From: Algibacter miyuki
GTDB taxonomy: Bacteria > Bacteroidota > Bacteroidia > Flavobacteriales > Flavobacteriaceae
NCBI RefSeq assembly: GCF_030409805.1
Contig: NZ_JAUFQP010000007.1
Span: 248,001 to 312,000 of the forward strand
Direction of reading: 5' to 3'
DNA: 64,000 nucleotides
Below the pieces are notes generated by a model. It ran no database searches and was not told where the DNA came from. It was given only the letters and a program-made list of their open reading frames with translations. This document shows, piece by piece, positions 24,425 through 35,039 of the stretch. A program made the position numbers and the translations under genes. Each line of letters opens with the position of its first letter. Within the stretch, counting starts at the first letter, position 1.

Positions 24425-27400
24425 TTAATTACCAAAATTATATCTAATGGTAAAACCAGACCTAATAGTTGTTAATGGAAACGCTGTTGAAATAGCATAC
24501 TCTGAAAATGAATAATCGAAATAAAAGATACCTGTTAAGTTTTTACTAAAAGCATAATCGGCCGAATATTTGAGTCCCCAAATAGTTTGCCCAGAGGTTA
24601 CTTGGTTGTTTTCTAAATCAAGGTAACGGATAATGGTTTTATTATCACGCACCGATATGTCGGCTTTCATATTTAAATCACTTACAATACGTTTTGTTGG
24701 GCCTGCGAGTTTAGAGCGGATGCGCAAATCTTTGATGCGGTATCCTAGACCTATAATATATTCATTCCCTATAACCTCGGTTAATAAGTTGTTATCAAAA
24801 CTTAAGGAAAGTAATCGGTCTTTTTTAATTTCAGCAAGGATTTTTACTGAATTTTTCATCTCCAAATCAATACGCATTAACGGACTAAACATTTCTGTTA
24901 AGTTGATATTACTAAACAGGCGTTCGTTTTTATAATTCCCAGATTGATCTTTGGTATTATCAGGCTGATCATCATAACTTAAAGCAAAATTAATATCAGT
25001 ACCATCATAATCAAGATCATTATAGTCTAAATTAGTTTGAAATTGATTAATGGTATATGTTGAACGGTAACCATGAGTTAATGAAAAACGTTTGAAACGC
25101 TTTTTAAACCAGGCAAATTTCATGAAACCAGAATATTTTAAATCCCAGTTTGGAATAGGGACATCTCTAAAAGCGCTTGTGGTTACTTTATTGGCATCGG
25201 TACCTGTATAAGCCGATAAAAATGCAGGAAGCAAAACCGCTTGGTTGTTTTTACCAAACCCTTTCGGATATCCATCGGCATCTAAATCGTTAACATCGGC
25301 ACCTTTTTCAGCAGCTAATCTTCGTGCGATAATTAATCGGTTACTTCTAAAATCGTTAAAAGCATCCGAGGTTGTTTCATCACTTTTACTGAAAGCCGTT
25401 TTTATTAAAAGTGTTGATATATTAAAGTTCCCGAAGGTATTTGGCGTTAATGCCACGTATTCGTTATCATTATTAATATCGACTTGATAGTTCTCGGTGT
25501 AATTTTTATAATACGTTCTATTACCAACAATATCAATTTTTAAATCTTTTATAGGCTCTAAACTAGCTGAAACATCTAATTGCTTGGTATTTGTTGATGT
25601 GTATTGCTGATTAAAATCTTGATATAAAGTAAGCCAACCATTTCGTGCCGCTAAACTTCTAATATCACTTTGGCTACCAAAAGTATAACCAAAGGTTGGT
25701 TTTAATGTTCCAATAAACCCTGGCGTTTGTGTATAACCAGGTAAATACGTTCCGTTGTTTTCCGAATAATTAAACTGTATCCGTTTTATTGCTGTTAAAA
25801 CATCAATACCTGCATTTAATAATTTTGTTGTGGACTGGCTTTTAGGTTTAGGAGCTTTTGTATTTCTAGAATTTGCACCTGGAGGCCCAGTAGTTCTAGT
25901 TCGCACACGTCTAATTGGCTTTTTAACCAATCCTAAATATTTATACAATTTATTCATATCTAAATTGGTATTAATATTATGTGTATTGGCATTCTGTATG
26001 GTATTTCCTAAATCGTAAGTTTCGCCATCTAATTCTAAATTCCCGTATAAATCGGACCCTTTTTGCCATTGAAAATTACCTGTATATTGGTAAGTTGCGT
26101 TGATAAAACTAAACGTTGGAATTTTATTGATAGGTAATTGATACGTTAATCCTAAATTTTGCATTTGACGGTTTGGATCTCCAAAATCTAAAAAGCCATC
26201 CCAAACATCGAGTGTTGAATCTTGCTCGCCATTAATAATATTATCTTTAAAATAATTACGAACAATATTATTATTCGAAGCTGTAAAATTAAACTGCAAC
26301 GATTCGGTTAAATTATAATTGATGGTATATTGAAAATCGAACGTGTAATTTCTTCTAAATAGTTCTTCAATTTCAATATTAGTAGTACCTTCTAAAGCAA
26401 TATCTCTAAACTTTTGCCTGTTGAACTGTCGGTTTAAATCTGTATTTACAGTGAAACTTGAAGGCATTAAATTCAGATTAAAATCTTTTAAAATCTTCCA
26501 ATATTTACCCGTAAACAACGAATCGTTCTTTTTAAATGGCTGAATAGTTACCGGTTGAAAATTATGCGCATAATTAGCGCCAACCCGAACGGTTTTATTA
26601 ACCGAATTCTGTATTTCGAAATCACGATGCTCCACTTTATTATATGAATAATTTAAAGTAACATTCTCTACGTCGTAAAAACGAGGTTTAGCATCGCCTG
26701 TTCTGTTTTTTCTAACACCTATTAAGTTAATACTTTGGCGTTTGGTATAATCTTCAGATTGTTGTTTAATAGTTTCTTTCTTCTCAGCTGTATCCGCAGC
26801 ACTTATTCGAGAATCTAAAGTTAAATCTTCGTAATACTGATCGTATTTTGGAGTAACAAGTTCTTCACTTTGCCCATAATTAAAAGGTATTTGAATACCC
26901 CATTTTTTTGGTAATAACTGCCCCACATTTACATTGGCAACCACATCGTATTGTTTTACGTCTTCTAAATTACGCTGGCTTGGTCCTTGTTCTATAGATC
27001 CAAAACCCGATGTGCTTTGGCTTCCTGTAGCACTAATACTTGCAAAATCGGCAAAGTTAGTATCCATACTTACCACAGCAGCCCAACCGCCTTCATTATC
27101 CATATCGGATAAGCGGAGTTCGTTAAACCAAACTTCCCCACAAAGGTTATTATCGCCATTTTCGGCCACGTTTTTAACACCTACCATAAGTGTTCTAATA
27201 TCTCCAAAGTTCGGGTTCCCTTTAATTCCCACACGGTGTTGGCCTATCACATAACCAGCAAATTCATCGGCTACGAGTTCTGGAACATCACCAATAACAT
27301 CATAAAAAGTAGCATCTTCATTTCCAAGTGTTCCTGCTGAAATCCCTAATGCTTTTATCTGTCCTAAAATTTCAATAGGCAAATTAATTTCATTTTCTGT

Positions 27401-30400
27401 TGGCCATAAATCGTCACGACTATTTGATGACGACAACCTTAATGGAATTTCTATTTGATAATAGTTTTCAGTAAGGTCGTTACCCATTCTAATAAAACCA
27501 ACCATTTCCTTATCTTCTAACTCTCCAGAATCATCATCGTCGGCATGCATAAACATTCTTAAGCGTTTGTATTGACGCATATCGAAACTTACGTTTTTGT
27601 ACACCGCTTTAGAATCTTTCGCCTCTAATTCGCAAACTTTCAATACTAAAGATTGTTCGTTTTGAGTTACAATCGTGTTGTTGTTATATAGCTCTTCTGG
27701 TTCAATACCCGGTGGTCTTTCATAACTTCCATCGTTTTCAATAGTACCAATAATACCTACTGAAAAATCGGTTTGCGGATCGTCTGGTGTTGGATCATCT
27801 TTATCTAACGCTTGTGTATAACGTCTCCAATCACTTCTTACTAAATCTAAAGTTCCGAAACGGAAAACTGTTGCTTCAGTAAAGTCTTTCAAATAAATTC
27901 TAGAAAAACGTACCGACCTTAAATCACTAATACCTCCAATAGCTTTCGCATGGCTTCCTTCCACAGGAACTCGGAATTGATACCACCGCACATCAACCTC
28001 TTCTCCATTTGGAAGTGTACGTTTCTGACTTTTAAAATCGCGTAAAAATTCTTTTAACGGATTTGCATCTCCAAGGTTTTCAAACCCAGCTGCCGTTATT
28101 GGTAAGTTTTGTCTCGTGATATCCAATTCATACTCAAAATAACTATCAATCGTGTTCATGGTATTGTCACGGTTGATATCTTCTACATCGGGTTGTGTAT
28201 TGGCACCACGATCGGTATTACTAAAAGAATCAGGTGTATTTCCCTCAACGCCATTATAGCGTTTGTAACGATCGAAAATATTACCTTCAGCACTTAAAAA
28301 ATACTGGTAATTATCGTTCGCTGGATCTTCAAAGGAGCTGTAATTATTGTAAATCGCCGTAAGTTCAGGATCGCCGGGTATTACAGGTGTTTCATCGCTA
28401 TCAGCATAACCATCGTAACCAACATCTTGATTTACACGTTCATCTCCAGTAGAATCAAAAGCATAAATTAAAGATTGGTTTTGTGGTACAACGGTTCCCC
28501 AAGTTGTTTTTTGAAGCAAATCGTTATTTCCATCGTCCGGCAGTCCATTTTCATATAATTTTTTACCATCTTTAATAATATCTTCTGAAATATTTCCGAG
28601 GTTGAAAACTAATTTACCACCTGGGTTTGCAGGGTTTTCTTGAAATGGATCTTGCAACCAGAATTCGATATATTCAACATTTTGTTGCTCAAAATCTGTC
28701 GATGTAAGTTGGCGTGTAATACCAGCCCAACTATCTCGAGCTTCGTTAGCATCAATACCATCTGCAGCAACCGGATCGTAATTATAAGGACCACGTTCTT
28801 GTGGCGAATAGGCTAAATCTAATGTGTAAATAACCGTATTTTGGCCTTGTACGACATCGCGCTCCGGAAATAATTCATCTATAAAAACACGACTCGTATA
28901 TAGGCTAGACATATCTTCATCTGTAATACCGTCTGGACGTTGGCTTGTATAAAAAACAGGATCGATGGTGTACCAGTTTAACATAGCACGTTGGAAACCA
29001 TTCTGAATACCATTCTCATCTTCATCAGGATTTGTAGACACGCCTAAACCGATTGGTCTACTTGAAAGATACCAAGATTGTTGTGACCGTAAATCGATAG
29101 CATTCTGCGATCCTTCAAAATCGTCTATATAAGAGGTTGCTTCACCTTCTAAATCTGTTCCGCTAGGCGCACCCGGTAATAAATAAGCAACTTCTCCACG
29201 TACCGAAAAGTTAGATTCGGCATCCGTATCAATATTTGGTAACTTATTAACTAAACGCGTTAAAAACGGTACTTTTGTGGCATAATTCCCGTTAAAACCA
29301 AGCATGGTATTATTAATAGGTTCTGTACCATAATTAGCTTTTTGAGTTACTGGGCGCTCATTAAGATTTAAAAATGTTCCACCAATAACAAAATTCTCGT
29401 TAAACTTATGTTCCACATTTAACCCCGTAAAACGCTTTGTTTGTTGCCCGAATACAGCATTATTTTCTGTTGAAACTTCAATAGGTGTGCTAGAGGCTTT
29501 TAAAGCTTCATCTAAAATTTGAACTTTTCCTAGTTGATAATTTACGGTATAATCGATGCCTTCGACCAATAAACGACCACCGGCTGTAACTCTAACTGAA
29601 CCTTGCGGCACATTAAAACTACCAATTGAAATCCCATCGCTACCTGATGATTTATAACTACCTTGAAGTTTAAATTTATTTTTATCACTAGCCTCTAAGG
29701 CAGCTGTTTTTGTACTACTATAAAGTACATCGTAAACATACTTGGCTTGATTTTCGTTGTATGTTGCTGTATTTCCATAAGAATCACTACCACCATCTAA
29801 AGACAGAGTGTTGAATAAATGTTCTCCAAAAGGTTCTGCATTTGGGAAAATAATTTGTCCGTTTTGCGAAAATACCGTAATACCTTCAACAAAATCGAAA
29901 AAGCCATCACCGCTTGTTTGCGGATCGTTATTATAATTTAACTTATCTAAATTAAAAACACGTAAAAGCGGTGTTTCATTTAAAGGTTTTAACCCGGTTT
30001 CAGGCTCTGGAAATGGCGTTGTCCCGACGGGTGTGATATAATTTAACGGCGACGCTTCATTATAAAAAATGTTTAATTTGAAATCTTCCGAACTTAAATT
30101 ATAAGCTCCAGTGTCGTAGATGTTTTTCATCATCAAATCCCAAATAGGCAAATCGACGTTGGTAATACTACTCTTTAATAATTTTACAATAAGGTTGCTG
30201 TTTACAACATTGGTAACATCCCCATTAGTATTCACTGTAACCTCGGTAGCATTCACTCCATCGTTGGCAAACTCACCAACTTGATACGCTTTACCTCCCA
30301 CAGTATACTGGAAAGCAACGGCTAAAACTTCATCGTTATTTAAACGTGAGTTTAACGAAATATAACCTAATTCTGAATTGAGTATATACTCCTGTCCTTC

Positions 30401-31696
30401 GGTTAATTTTCTAGCATTTTCAAGACTAGCATAATCGAAACCTTCATTTATACCCGATACTTCAATACCCGATTTGATGGTTGAAACCTCTCTAATACTT
30501 TGATTTAATTGAGATGTTGGTGCTGAACTATTAATTTTAGTAGGATCGAATGCATTATTTTCATTTTTAGGATAAGCATCTGGAGCGGCTAAAATATTTA
30601 CTGCCGAGTAAACTTTTTCGCTGTCACTCTCACCTAAATCTTGAAGGGCTACAATATTTCTAACGTTATCCGTTCGGTTTGCTCTATTGGTAATCCAAAC
30701 TTCAATTCTTGTTATTTGTAAACCTTTTGTATTTAAGTAAGGATAAGTTTTTAGTGCTTCGTCATAATTATCTCTAAAATAATGAGATAAAAAGAAGTGA
30801 CGGTTTTCATCATAATCACGAACGTATAATTCAAACTCTTCTAGCGTGCCTCCGCCTTGAGAAACCACGGTATTAGATTGTGAACGTTGCTCGGAAAACA
30901 CGCCTGTAATAGTCGTTTTACCAAACTGAAGTTGTGCTTTTACACCAAATAAACTTTGCGCACCCGTAATTAGGGAGCTATTTAAAGGCATACTCACGTT
31001 ACCAATTTCAATTTTCTGAAGAATATCATCTTCGGTTGGTGCGTATTCTAATTTTATAAGGTTTTGAAAATCGAATGTAGACTGCGTATCATAATTGGCA
31101 TTTACTGTTAAGCGTGTTCCTACTTTCCCTAAAAGACTTAAACTAATACGTTGATCGAAATCAAAGGTGAAGTTACTTCTATTTCTTGGTGAAAAATTAG
31201 GATTATCTTGTTTAGAAAACAACACTCCCAAATCCATTTCTACAGAACCTTGAGGAATAACCTCTATAGTATTACTTCCGAAGATAGATTCGAAAAAATC
31301 TGATTCTACATAAAATTCTGGTAACAGATTTTTACGCGCATCATCAGTGCCGTCTTTTTTACCCGAAAAAGCATCTACTTTTTCTTTATAATAACTACTT
31401 AAGTTTTGTTTGGCCACCAAAGCATAGTACTCCTTTGGTGTTAAAATAATGGGATAGTTAATGTTGAATTCCCCAATTTTTTCGGTGTAAACATACCGAT
31501 CGGTTAAGGCATCATAAACATACTTAGACTCAATACTATTAGGCCTCGCTGTTTTAATATTACCTTGCTGATATCCTTTTTTTACTGAATCTTGCTCCAC
31601 CTCCTGTCCCCAAGACAAGGTTGAAACAAACAGCATAACCACAAAAAAAGCAATGTGACTAATTGACTTATAGAGACTGAGGCTAATTTTTTTCAA
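24425..31696 (-). CDS. sprA: SprA, giant outer-membrane translocon protein of the type IX secretion system
   Basis: 2423 residues, the usual length for SprA/Sov. The signal peptide ends near TLSWGQE. The protein has recurring beta-barrel segments throughout, SprA signatures such as QKIEIGNVSMPLNSSLITGAQSLFGVK, a W-rich YIDDFEGSQNAIDLRSQQSWYLSS segment, and the C-terminal FPLTTIRSGFTIRYNFGN. SprA forms the 36-strand pore through which T9SS cargo leaves the cell and is needed for gliding. It starts 6 bases after ruvA, so ruvA and sprA are co-transcribed, probably from a promoter further upstream near maeB. Confidence 0.95.
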   Translation of the reverse strand: MKKISLSLYKSISHIAFFVVMLFVSTLSWGQEVEQDSVKKGYQQGNIKTARPNSIESKYVYDALTDRYVYTEKIGEFNINYPIILTPKEYYALVAKQNLSSYYKEKVDAFSGKKDGTDDARKNLLPEFYVESDFFESIFGSNTIEVIPQGSVEMDLGVLFSKQDNPNFSPRNRSNFTFDFDQRISLSLLGKVGTRLTVNANYDTQSTFDFQNLIKLEYAPTEDDILQKIEIGNVSMPLNSSLITGAQSLFGVKAQLQFGKTTITGVFSEQRSQSNTVVSQGGGTLEEFELYVRDYDENRHFFLSHYFRDNYDEALKTYPYLNTKGLQITRIEVWITNRANRTDNVRNIVALQDLGESDSEKVYSAVNILAAPDAYPKNENNAFDPTKINSSAPTSQLNQSIREVSTIKSGIEVSGINEGFDYASLENARKLTEGQEYILNSELGYISLNSRLNNDEVLAVAFQYTVGGKAYQVGEFANDGVNATEVTVNTNGDVTNVVNSNLIVKLLKSSITNVDLPIWDLMMKNIYDTGAYNLSSEDFKLNIFYNEASPLNYITPVGTTPFPEPETGLKPLNETPLLRVFNLDKLNYNNDPQTSGDGFFDFVEGITVFSQNGQIIFPNAEPFGEHLFNTLSLDGGSDSYGNTATYNENQAKYVYDVLYSSTKTAALEASDKNKFKLQGSYKSSGSDGISIGSFNVPQGSVRVTAGGRLLVEGIDYTVNYQLGKVQILDEALKASSTPIEVSTENNAVFGQQTKRFTGLNVEHKFNENFVIGGTFLNLNERPVTQKANYGTEPINNTMLGFNGNYATKVPFLTRLVNKLPNIDTDAESNFSVRGEVAYLLPGAPSGTDLEGEATSYIDDFEGSQNAIDLRSQQSWYLSSRPIGLGVSTNPDEDENGIQNGFQRAMLNWYTIDPVFYTSQRPDGITDEDMSSLYTSRVFIDELFPERDVVQGQNTVIYTLDLAYSPQERGPYNYDPVAADGIDANEARDSWAGITRQLTSTDFEQQNVEYIEFWLQDPFQENPANPGGKLVFNLGNISEDIIKDGKKLYENGLPDDGNNDLLQKTTWGTVVPQNQSLIYAFDSTGDERVNQDVGYDGYADSDETPVIPGDPELTAIYNNYSSFEDPANDNYQYFLSAEGNIFDRYKRYNGVEGNTPDSFSNTDRGANTQPDVEDINRDNTMNTIDSYFEYELDITRQNLPITAAGFENLGDANPLKEFLRDFKSQKRTLPNGEEVDVRWYQFRVPVEGSHAKAIGGISDLRSVRFSRIYLKDFTEATVFRFGTLDLVRSDWRRYTQALDKDDPTPDDPQTDFSVGIIGTIENDGSYERPPGIEPEELYNNNTIVTQNEQSLVLKVCELEAKDSKAVYKNVSFDMRQYKRLRMFMHADDDDSGELEDKEMVGFIRMGNDLTENYYQIEIPLRLSSSNSRDDLWPTENEINLPIEILGQIKALGISAGTLGNEDATFYDVIGDVPELVADEFAGYVIGQHRVGIKGNPNFGDIRTLMVGVKNVAENGDNNLCGEVWFNELRLSDMDNEGGWAAVVSMDTNFADFASISATGSQSTSGFGSIEQGPSQRNLEDVKQYDVVANVNVGQLLPKKWGIQIPFNYGQSEELVTPKYDQYYEDLTLDSRISAADTAEKKETIKQQSEDYTKRQSINLIGVRKNRTGDAKPRFYDVENVTLNYSYNKVEHRDFEIQNSVNKTVRVGANYAHNFQPVTIQPFKKNDSLFTGKYWKILKDFNLNLMPSSFTVNTDLNRQFNRQKFRDIALEGTTNIEIEELFRRNYTFDFQYTINYNLTESLQFNFTASNNNIVRNYFKDNIINGEQDSTLDVWDGFLDFGDPNRQMQNLGLTYQLPINKIPTFSFINATYQYTGNFQWQKGSDLYGNLELDGETYDLGNTIQNANTHNINTNLDMNKLYKYLGLVKKPIRRVRTRTTGPPGANSRNTKAPKPKSQSTTKLLNAGIDVLTAIKRIQFNYSENNGTYLPGYTQTPGFIGTLKPTFGYTFGSQSDIRSLAARNGWLTLYQDFNQQYTSTNTKQLDVSASLEPIKDLKIDIVGNRTYYKNYTENYQVDINNDNEYVALTPNTFGNFNISTLLIKTAFSKSDETTSDAFNDFRSNRLIIARRLAAEKGADVNDLDADGYPKGFGKNNQAVLLPAFLSAYTGTDANKVTTSAFRDVPIPNWDLKYSGFMKFAWFKKRFKRFSLTHGYRSTYTINQFQTNLDYNDLDYDGTDINFALSYDDQPDNTKDQSGNYKNERLFSNINLTEMFSPLMRIDLEMKNSVKILAEIKKDRLLSLSFDNNLLTEVIGNEYIIGLGYRIKDLRIRSKLAGPTKRIVSDLNMKADISVRDNKTIIRYLDLENNQVTSGQTIWGLKYSADYAFSKNLTGIFYFDYSFSEYAISTAFPLTTIRSGFTIRYNFGN

Positions 31697-31702
31697 AATG
31701 TA

Positions 31703-32284
31703 TTATAAATTTTTTAGGGCTTGTTTTATAATAGTTTCTACCGTGGCATCCGGTTGAGCCATTACAATTTTATCCACAACACGTTCTGCTTGTTTTTTAA
31801 CAAATCCAAGCACTTCTAAAGCAGATAACGCTTCATCTTTACTCGTATTGCCTTTAGAAACAGAAACTTCGTCAATATCGTAAATTTTCAGAATTTTATC
31901 TTTCAAATCTAAAATAACACGTTGTGCTGTTTTAGCTCCAATACCTTTTATGGATTGAATAAGGGCCACATCGGCCGTTGCAATACCTTCGCGCACCTGT
32001 TTAGGTGTTAACGATGATAGCATGGTGCGTGCAATACTAGCGCCAATACCGCTTACAGAAAGTAATAATCTGAAAATTTCGCGTTCGGCAACCGAGGAAA
32101 AACCATACAATGTATGAGAATCTTCTTTAACCTGAAGATGCGTAAACAATTTTAATTGTTCCGCATCTGGTATATTTGAAAACGTGTGTAACGATATATT
32201 TAACATATAACCAACGCCGTTGCAATCTATTACAACATGCGTTGGATTTTTTTCTACTAGCTTTCCTTGAATGTGTGTTATCAT
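31703..32284 (-). CDS. ruvA: Holliday junction DNA helicase subunit RuvA
   Basis: 193 residues. The OB-fold N-terminus (MITHIQGKLVEKNPTHVVIDCNGVGY) is followed by helix-hairpin-helix repeats (LLSVSGIGASIARTML, LIQSIKGIGAKTAQRVILDLKDK) and a C-terminal domain III (SKDEALSALEVLGFVKKQAERVV). It binds Holliday junctions and loads RuvB. ruvB is in the same window about 5 kb away, in another unit. It lies 35 bases after maeB and 6 bases before sprA. Confidence 0.95.
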   Translation of the reverse strand: MITHIQGKLVEKNPTHVVIDCNGVGYMLNISLHTFSNIPDAEQLKLFTHLQVKEDSHTLYGFSSVAEREIFRLLLSVSGIGASIARTMLSSLTPKQVREGIATADVALIQSIKGIGAKTAQRVILDLKDKILKIYDIDEVSVSKGNTSKDEALSALEVLGFVKKQAERVVDKIVMAQPDATVETIIKQALKNL

Positions 32285-32319
32285 AAAAAGTTATTGGTTC
32301 ACTTTCAAATGTAATAAAA

Positions 32320-34617
32320 TTATTTTTGGTTCGCCTGATCGGCATCCAACTTCTCTTTATGTTGTGCATCAATAACCGCAATAGCCGTCATGTTTACAAT
32401 TTCGTCCACACTAGCACCAAGTTGAAGGATGTGCACAGGTTTGCGCATTCCCATCATAATTGGCCCTATAGATTCTGCTTCGTTTAACTCTTTCAATAAT
32501 TTATAAGTGATGTTTGCTGAATCTAAATTCGGAAAAATTAAAGTGTTTACCTTTTTTCCTACTAGTTTAGAAAACGGAAATTTCTCGCGCAGCATATCAT
32601 CATTTAAAGCGAAATCGGTTTGCAGTTCTCCATCTACATTCATTTCTGGATAATGACGATGTAAATAAGATACTGCTTCTCTTACTTTTGAAGCACGATC
32701 GTTTATAGATGACCCAAAATTAGAGTAAGATACCATAGCCATTACAGGATCAAGACCAAACATTTTTACAATGCTTGATGTCATTTGCGCAATTTTGGCT
32801 AAATCTTTCGCTGTTGGATCTATATTGATAGACGTATCACTTAAAAATAGCGGTCCGCGCTTTGTCATCATTAAGTTAGACGTTGCTATACGAGTAACTC
32901 CAGGAGCCATACCAATAAGTTCTAACATTGGTTTTACTACGGAAGGGTAACTTCTAGAATATCCTGAAATTAATCCATCGGCATCACCTTCATTCACCAT
33001 CATGGCTGCAAAATAGTTACGCTCGCGCATTAAGCGTTGCGCTGAATAATACGTTACACCACGACGGCTGCGTTGTTCCCAGTATACTTTAGCGTATTTA
33101 TTTTTTCGTTCATTTTCTTCTTCTTGCTTCGGGTCGATGATAGCAATATCGGCATCGAATTCAATCTCTGCCATTAATTCCTTTATCGTTTCTTTTCTTC
33201 CTAATAAAATAGGAATAGCCACACCTTCATCATGTACAATCTGTGCTGCTTTTAAAACATCTAATTGATCGGCTTCTGCAAAAACAATACGTTTAGGCGC
33301 TAACTTTGCACGGTTTAATAACAACCTAATTAATTTATTATCTGATCCTAAACGCAATAACAAACTATCTTTATAACGTTCCCAGTCTGTAATAGGATGT
33401 TTTGCAACACCACTATCCATAGCCGCTTTTGCTACTGCTGGTGGTATTTCGGCAATTAAACGCGGATCGAATGGTTTTGGAATAATATACTCTTTACCAA
33501 AGGTTAATCGAGTTTCTCCATAAGCAATATTTACTTGTTCTGGCACCGGCTCTTTAGCTAATTTAGCTAAAGCTTTTACGGCTGCCATTTTCATAGCTTC
33601 GTTAATTTTAGTAGCACGAACATCTAATGCGCCTCTAAAAATAAATGGAAAACCTAATACATTATTAACTTGGTTAGGATGATCACTTCGACCTGTTGCC
33701 ATAATAATATCCTTTCGGGTATCTACAGCTAATTGGTATTTTATTTCTGGATTTGGATTAGCCATAGCGAAAACAATAGGATTTTCGGCCATTACTAAAA
33801 GCATTTCTGGAGTTACAATATCAGCCATTGATAATCCGATAAAAACATCGGCATCTATCATAGCTTCATGTAAGGTATCTATTTTTCTATGGGTTGCAAA
33901 TTCTGCTTTTTCCGAAGATAAAACGTCTCTATCGTCACGAATAACACCTTTACTATCTAACATAACCATGTTTTCGCGTTTTGTACCACAAGCTTGGTAT
34001 AAACGAGAACATGAAATGGCTGCTGCTCCGGCGCCACTAATTACGATTTTGACATCTTCTAATTTTTTCCCTGCAATTTCTACGGCATTTATTAAGGCTG
34101 CTGCCGAAATAATAGCGGTACCATGCTGGTCATCGTGCATTACCGGAATATCTAATTCTTCCTTTAAGCGACGTTCAATTTCAAATGCTTCGGGTGCTTT
34201 AATATCTTCAAGATTAATACCTCCGAAGGTTGGCGCTATATTTTTTACGGTTTCAATAAAGGCATCTACATCTTCTGTATCGACTTCAATATCGAATACA
34301 TCGATATCTGCGAAAATTTTGAATAACAATCCTTTACCTTCCATTACAGGTTTTGATGCTTCAGGACCAATATTTCCGAGTCCTAAAACGGCTGTTCCGT
34401 TAGAAATTACAGCTACTAAATTTCCTTTAGCAGTATATTTATAAGCCGCTTCTTTATCTTTTTCAATTTCCAAACAAGGTGCGGCAACACCCGGAGAGTA
34501 GGCCAAAGACAAGTCTCTTTGTGTGGCATATTTTTTGGTTGGAACCACTTTAATTTTTCCTGGAGTTGGTTTTGCGTGATAAATAAGGGCTTCTCTACGC
34601 TTGCTTTCTTCGCTCAT
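32320..34617 (-). CDS. maeB: NADP-dependent malic enzyme with phosphotransacetylase-like domain
   Basis: 765 residues in two parts, as in MaeB. The malic enzyme domain (about 1-430) has SLAYSPGVAAPCLEI, MHDDQHGTAII and the Rossmann loop VISGAGAAAISC. The PTA-like domain (about 430-760) has AEADQLDVLKAA and YSNFGSSINDRASKVREAV and is usually regulatory (acetyl-CoA sensing). Decarboxylates malate to pyruvate with NADPH formation. Head of the maeB-ruvA-sprA series. A TATATTTG-type -7 box (minus, 34722-34715) lies about 100 bases upstream without an obvious -33 match. Confidence 0.94.
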   Translation of the reverse strand: MSEESKRREALIYHAKPTPGKIKVVPTKKYATQRDLSLAYSPGVAAPCLEIEKDKEAAYKYTAKGNLVAVISNGTAVLGLGNIGPEASKPVMEGKGLLFKIFADIDVFDIEVDTEDVDAFIETVKNIAPTFGGINLEDIKAPEAFEIERRLKEELDIPVMHDDQHGTAIISAAALINAVEIAGKKLEDVKIVISGAGAAAISCSRLYQACGTKRENMVMLDSKGVIRDDRDVLSSEKAEFATHRKIDTLHEAMIDADVFIGLSMADIVTPEMLLVMAENPIVFAMANPNPEIKYQLAVDTRKDIIMATGRSDHPNQVNNVLGFPFIFRGALDVRATKINEAMKMAAVKALAKLAKEPVPEQVNIAYGETRLTFGKEYIIPKPFDPRLIAEIPPAVAKAAMDSGVAKHPITDWERYKDSLLLRLGSDNKLIRLLLNRAKLAPKRIVFAEADQLDVLKAAQIVHDEGVAIPILLGRKETIKELMAEIEFDADIAIIDPKQEEENERKNKYAKVYWEQRSRRGVTYYSAQRLMRERNYFAAMMVNEGDADGLISGYSRSYPSVVKPMLELIGMAPGVTRIATSNLMMTKRGPLFLSDTSINIDPTAKDLAKIAQMTSSIVKMFGLDPVMAMVSYSNFGSSINDRASKVREAVSYLHRHYPEMNVDGELQTDFALNDDMLREKFPFSKLVGKKVNTLIFPNLDSANITYKLLKELNEAESIGPIMMGMRKPVHILQLGASVDEIVNMTAIAVIDAQHKEKLDADQANQK

Positions 34618-35039
34618 ACGATTGGATATATTAATTTTTGGTTAGCTGTTTTCAAGTTCTAAACGCTTCATCTATTGAATCTATCTAAACTAAAAACCAT
34701 TTACTTCTAACGTACAAATATAATAATCCTATTATGTAAACTGCTATACTTTTAAAAAATTGGTGTTTCTTTTTCGTCCATAAAATTTTGCCATTTTATT
34801 GGATGGACTCTTTGCTGTTTCTGATACTATAAAGTCTTTTTCTCTTAAATACCTGAATAAATATTAATATTTCATTAGTTTAAAAATAGTTTATTATTGG
34901 AGATTCCCATAGGCTCATCCGAACTTCAACAATGCAAAAAACAGATTCTGAAATGATAAAAACAAAAACATATTAAAACTAAAAAAGCCTTAGCATTCAA
35001 AAATGATTGCTAAGGCTTTAATTATTTTTAGATCGTCTC
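34618..35039 (-). other. Intergenic region upstream of maeB
   Basis: 422 bases. Contents: a -7 box candidate for maeB (34715-34722), a 39-codon protein-like open frame on the minus strand ending at 34744, and the terminator of the upstream lipoprotein gene (34984-35019). I see nothing else. Confidence 0.4.
34984..35019 (-). terminator. Terminator downstream of the 303-residue lipoprotein gene
   Basis: AAAGCCTTAGCA (34984-34995) pairs perfectly with TGCTAAGGCTTT (35008-35019), followed by six T in the minus direction. Confidence 0.85.

Noticed and set aside
28609-28794. 61-codon minus-strand frame within sprA
   Set aside because: Alternate frame of a clearly coding region, with low-complexity content.
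34715-34722. Full promoter for maeB
   Set aside because: Only the TATATTTG -7 box is present; no TTTG at 17-21 bases, so I list it only as a candidate.
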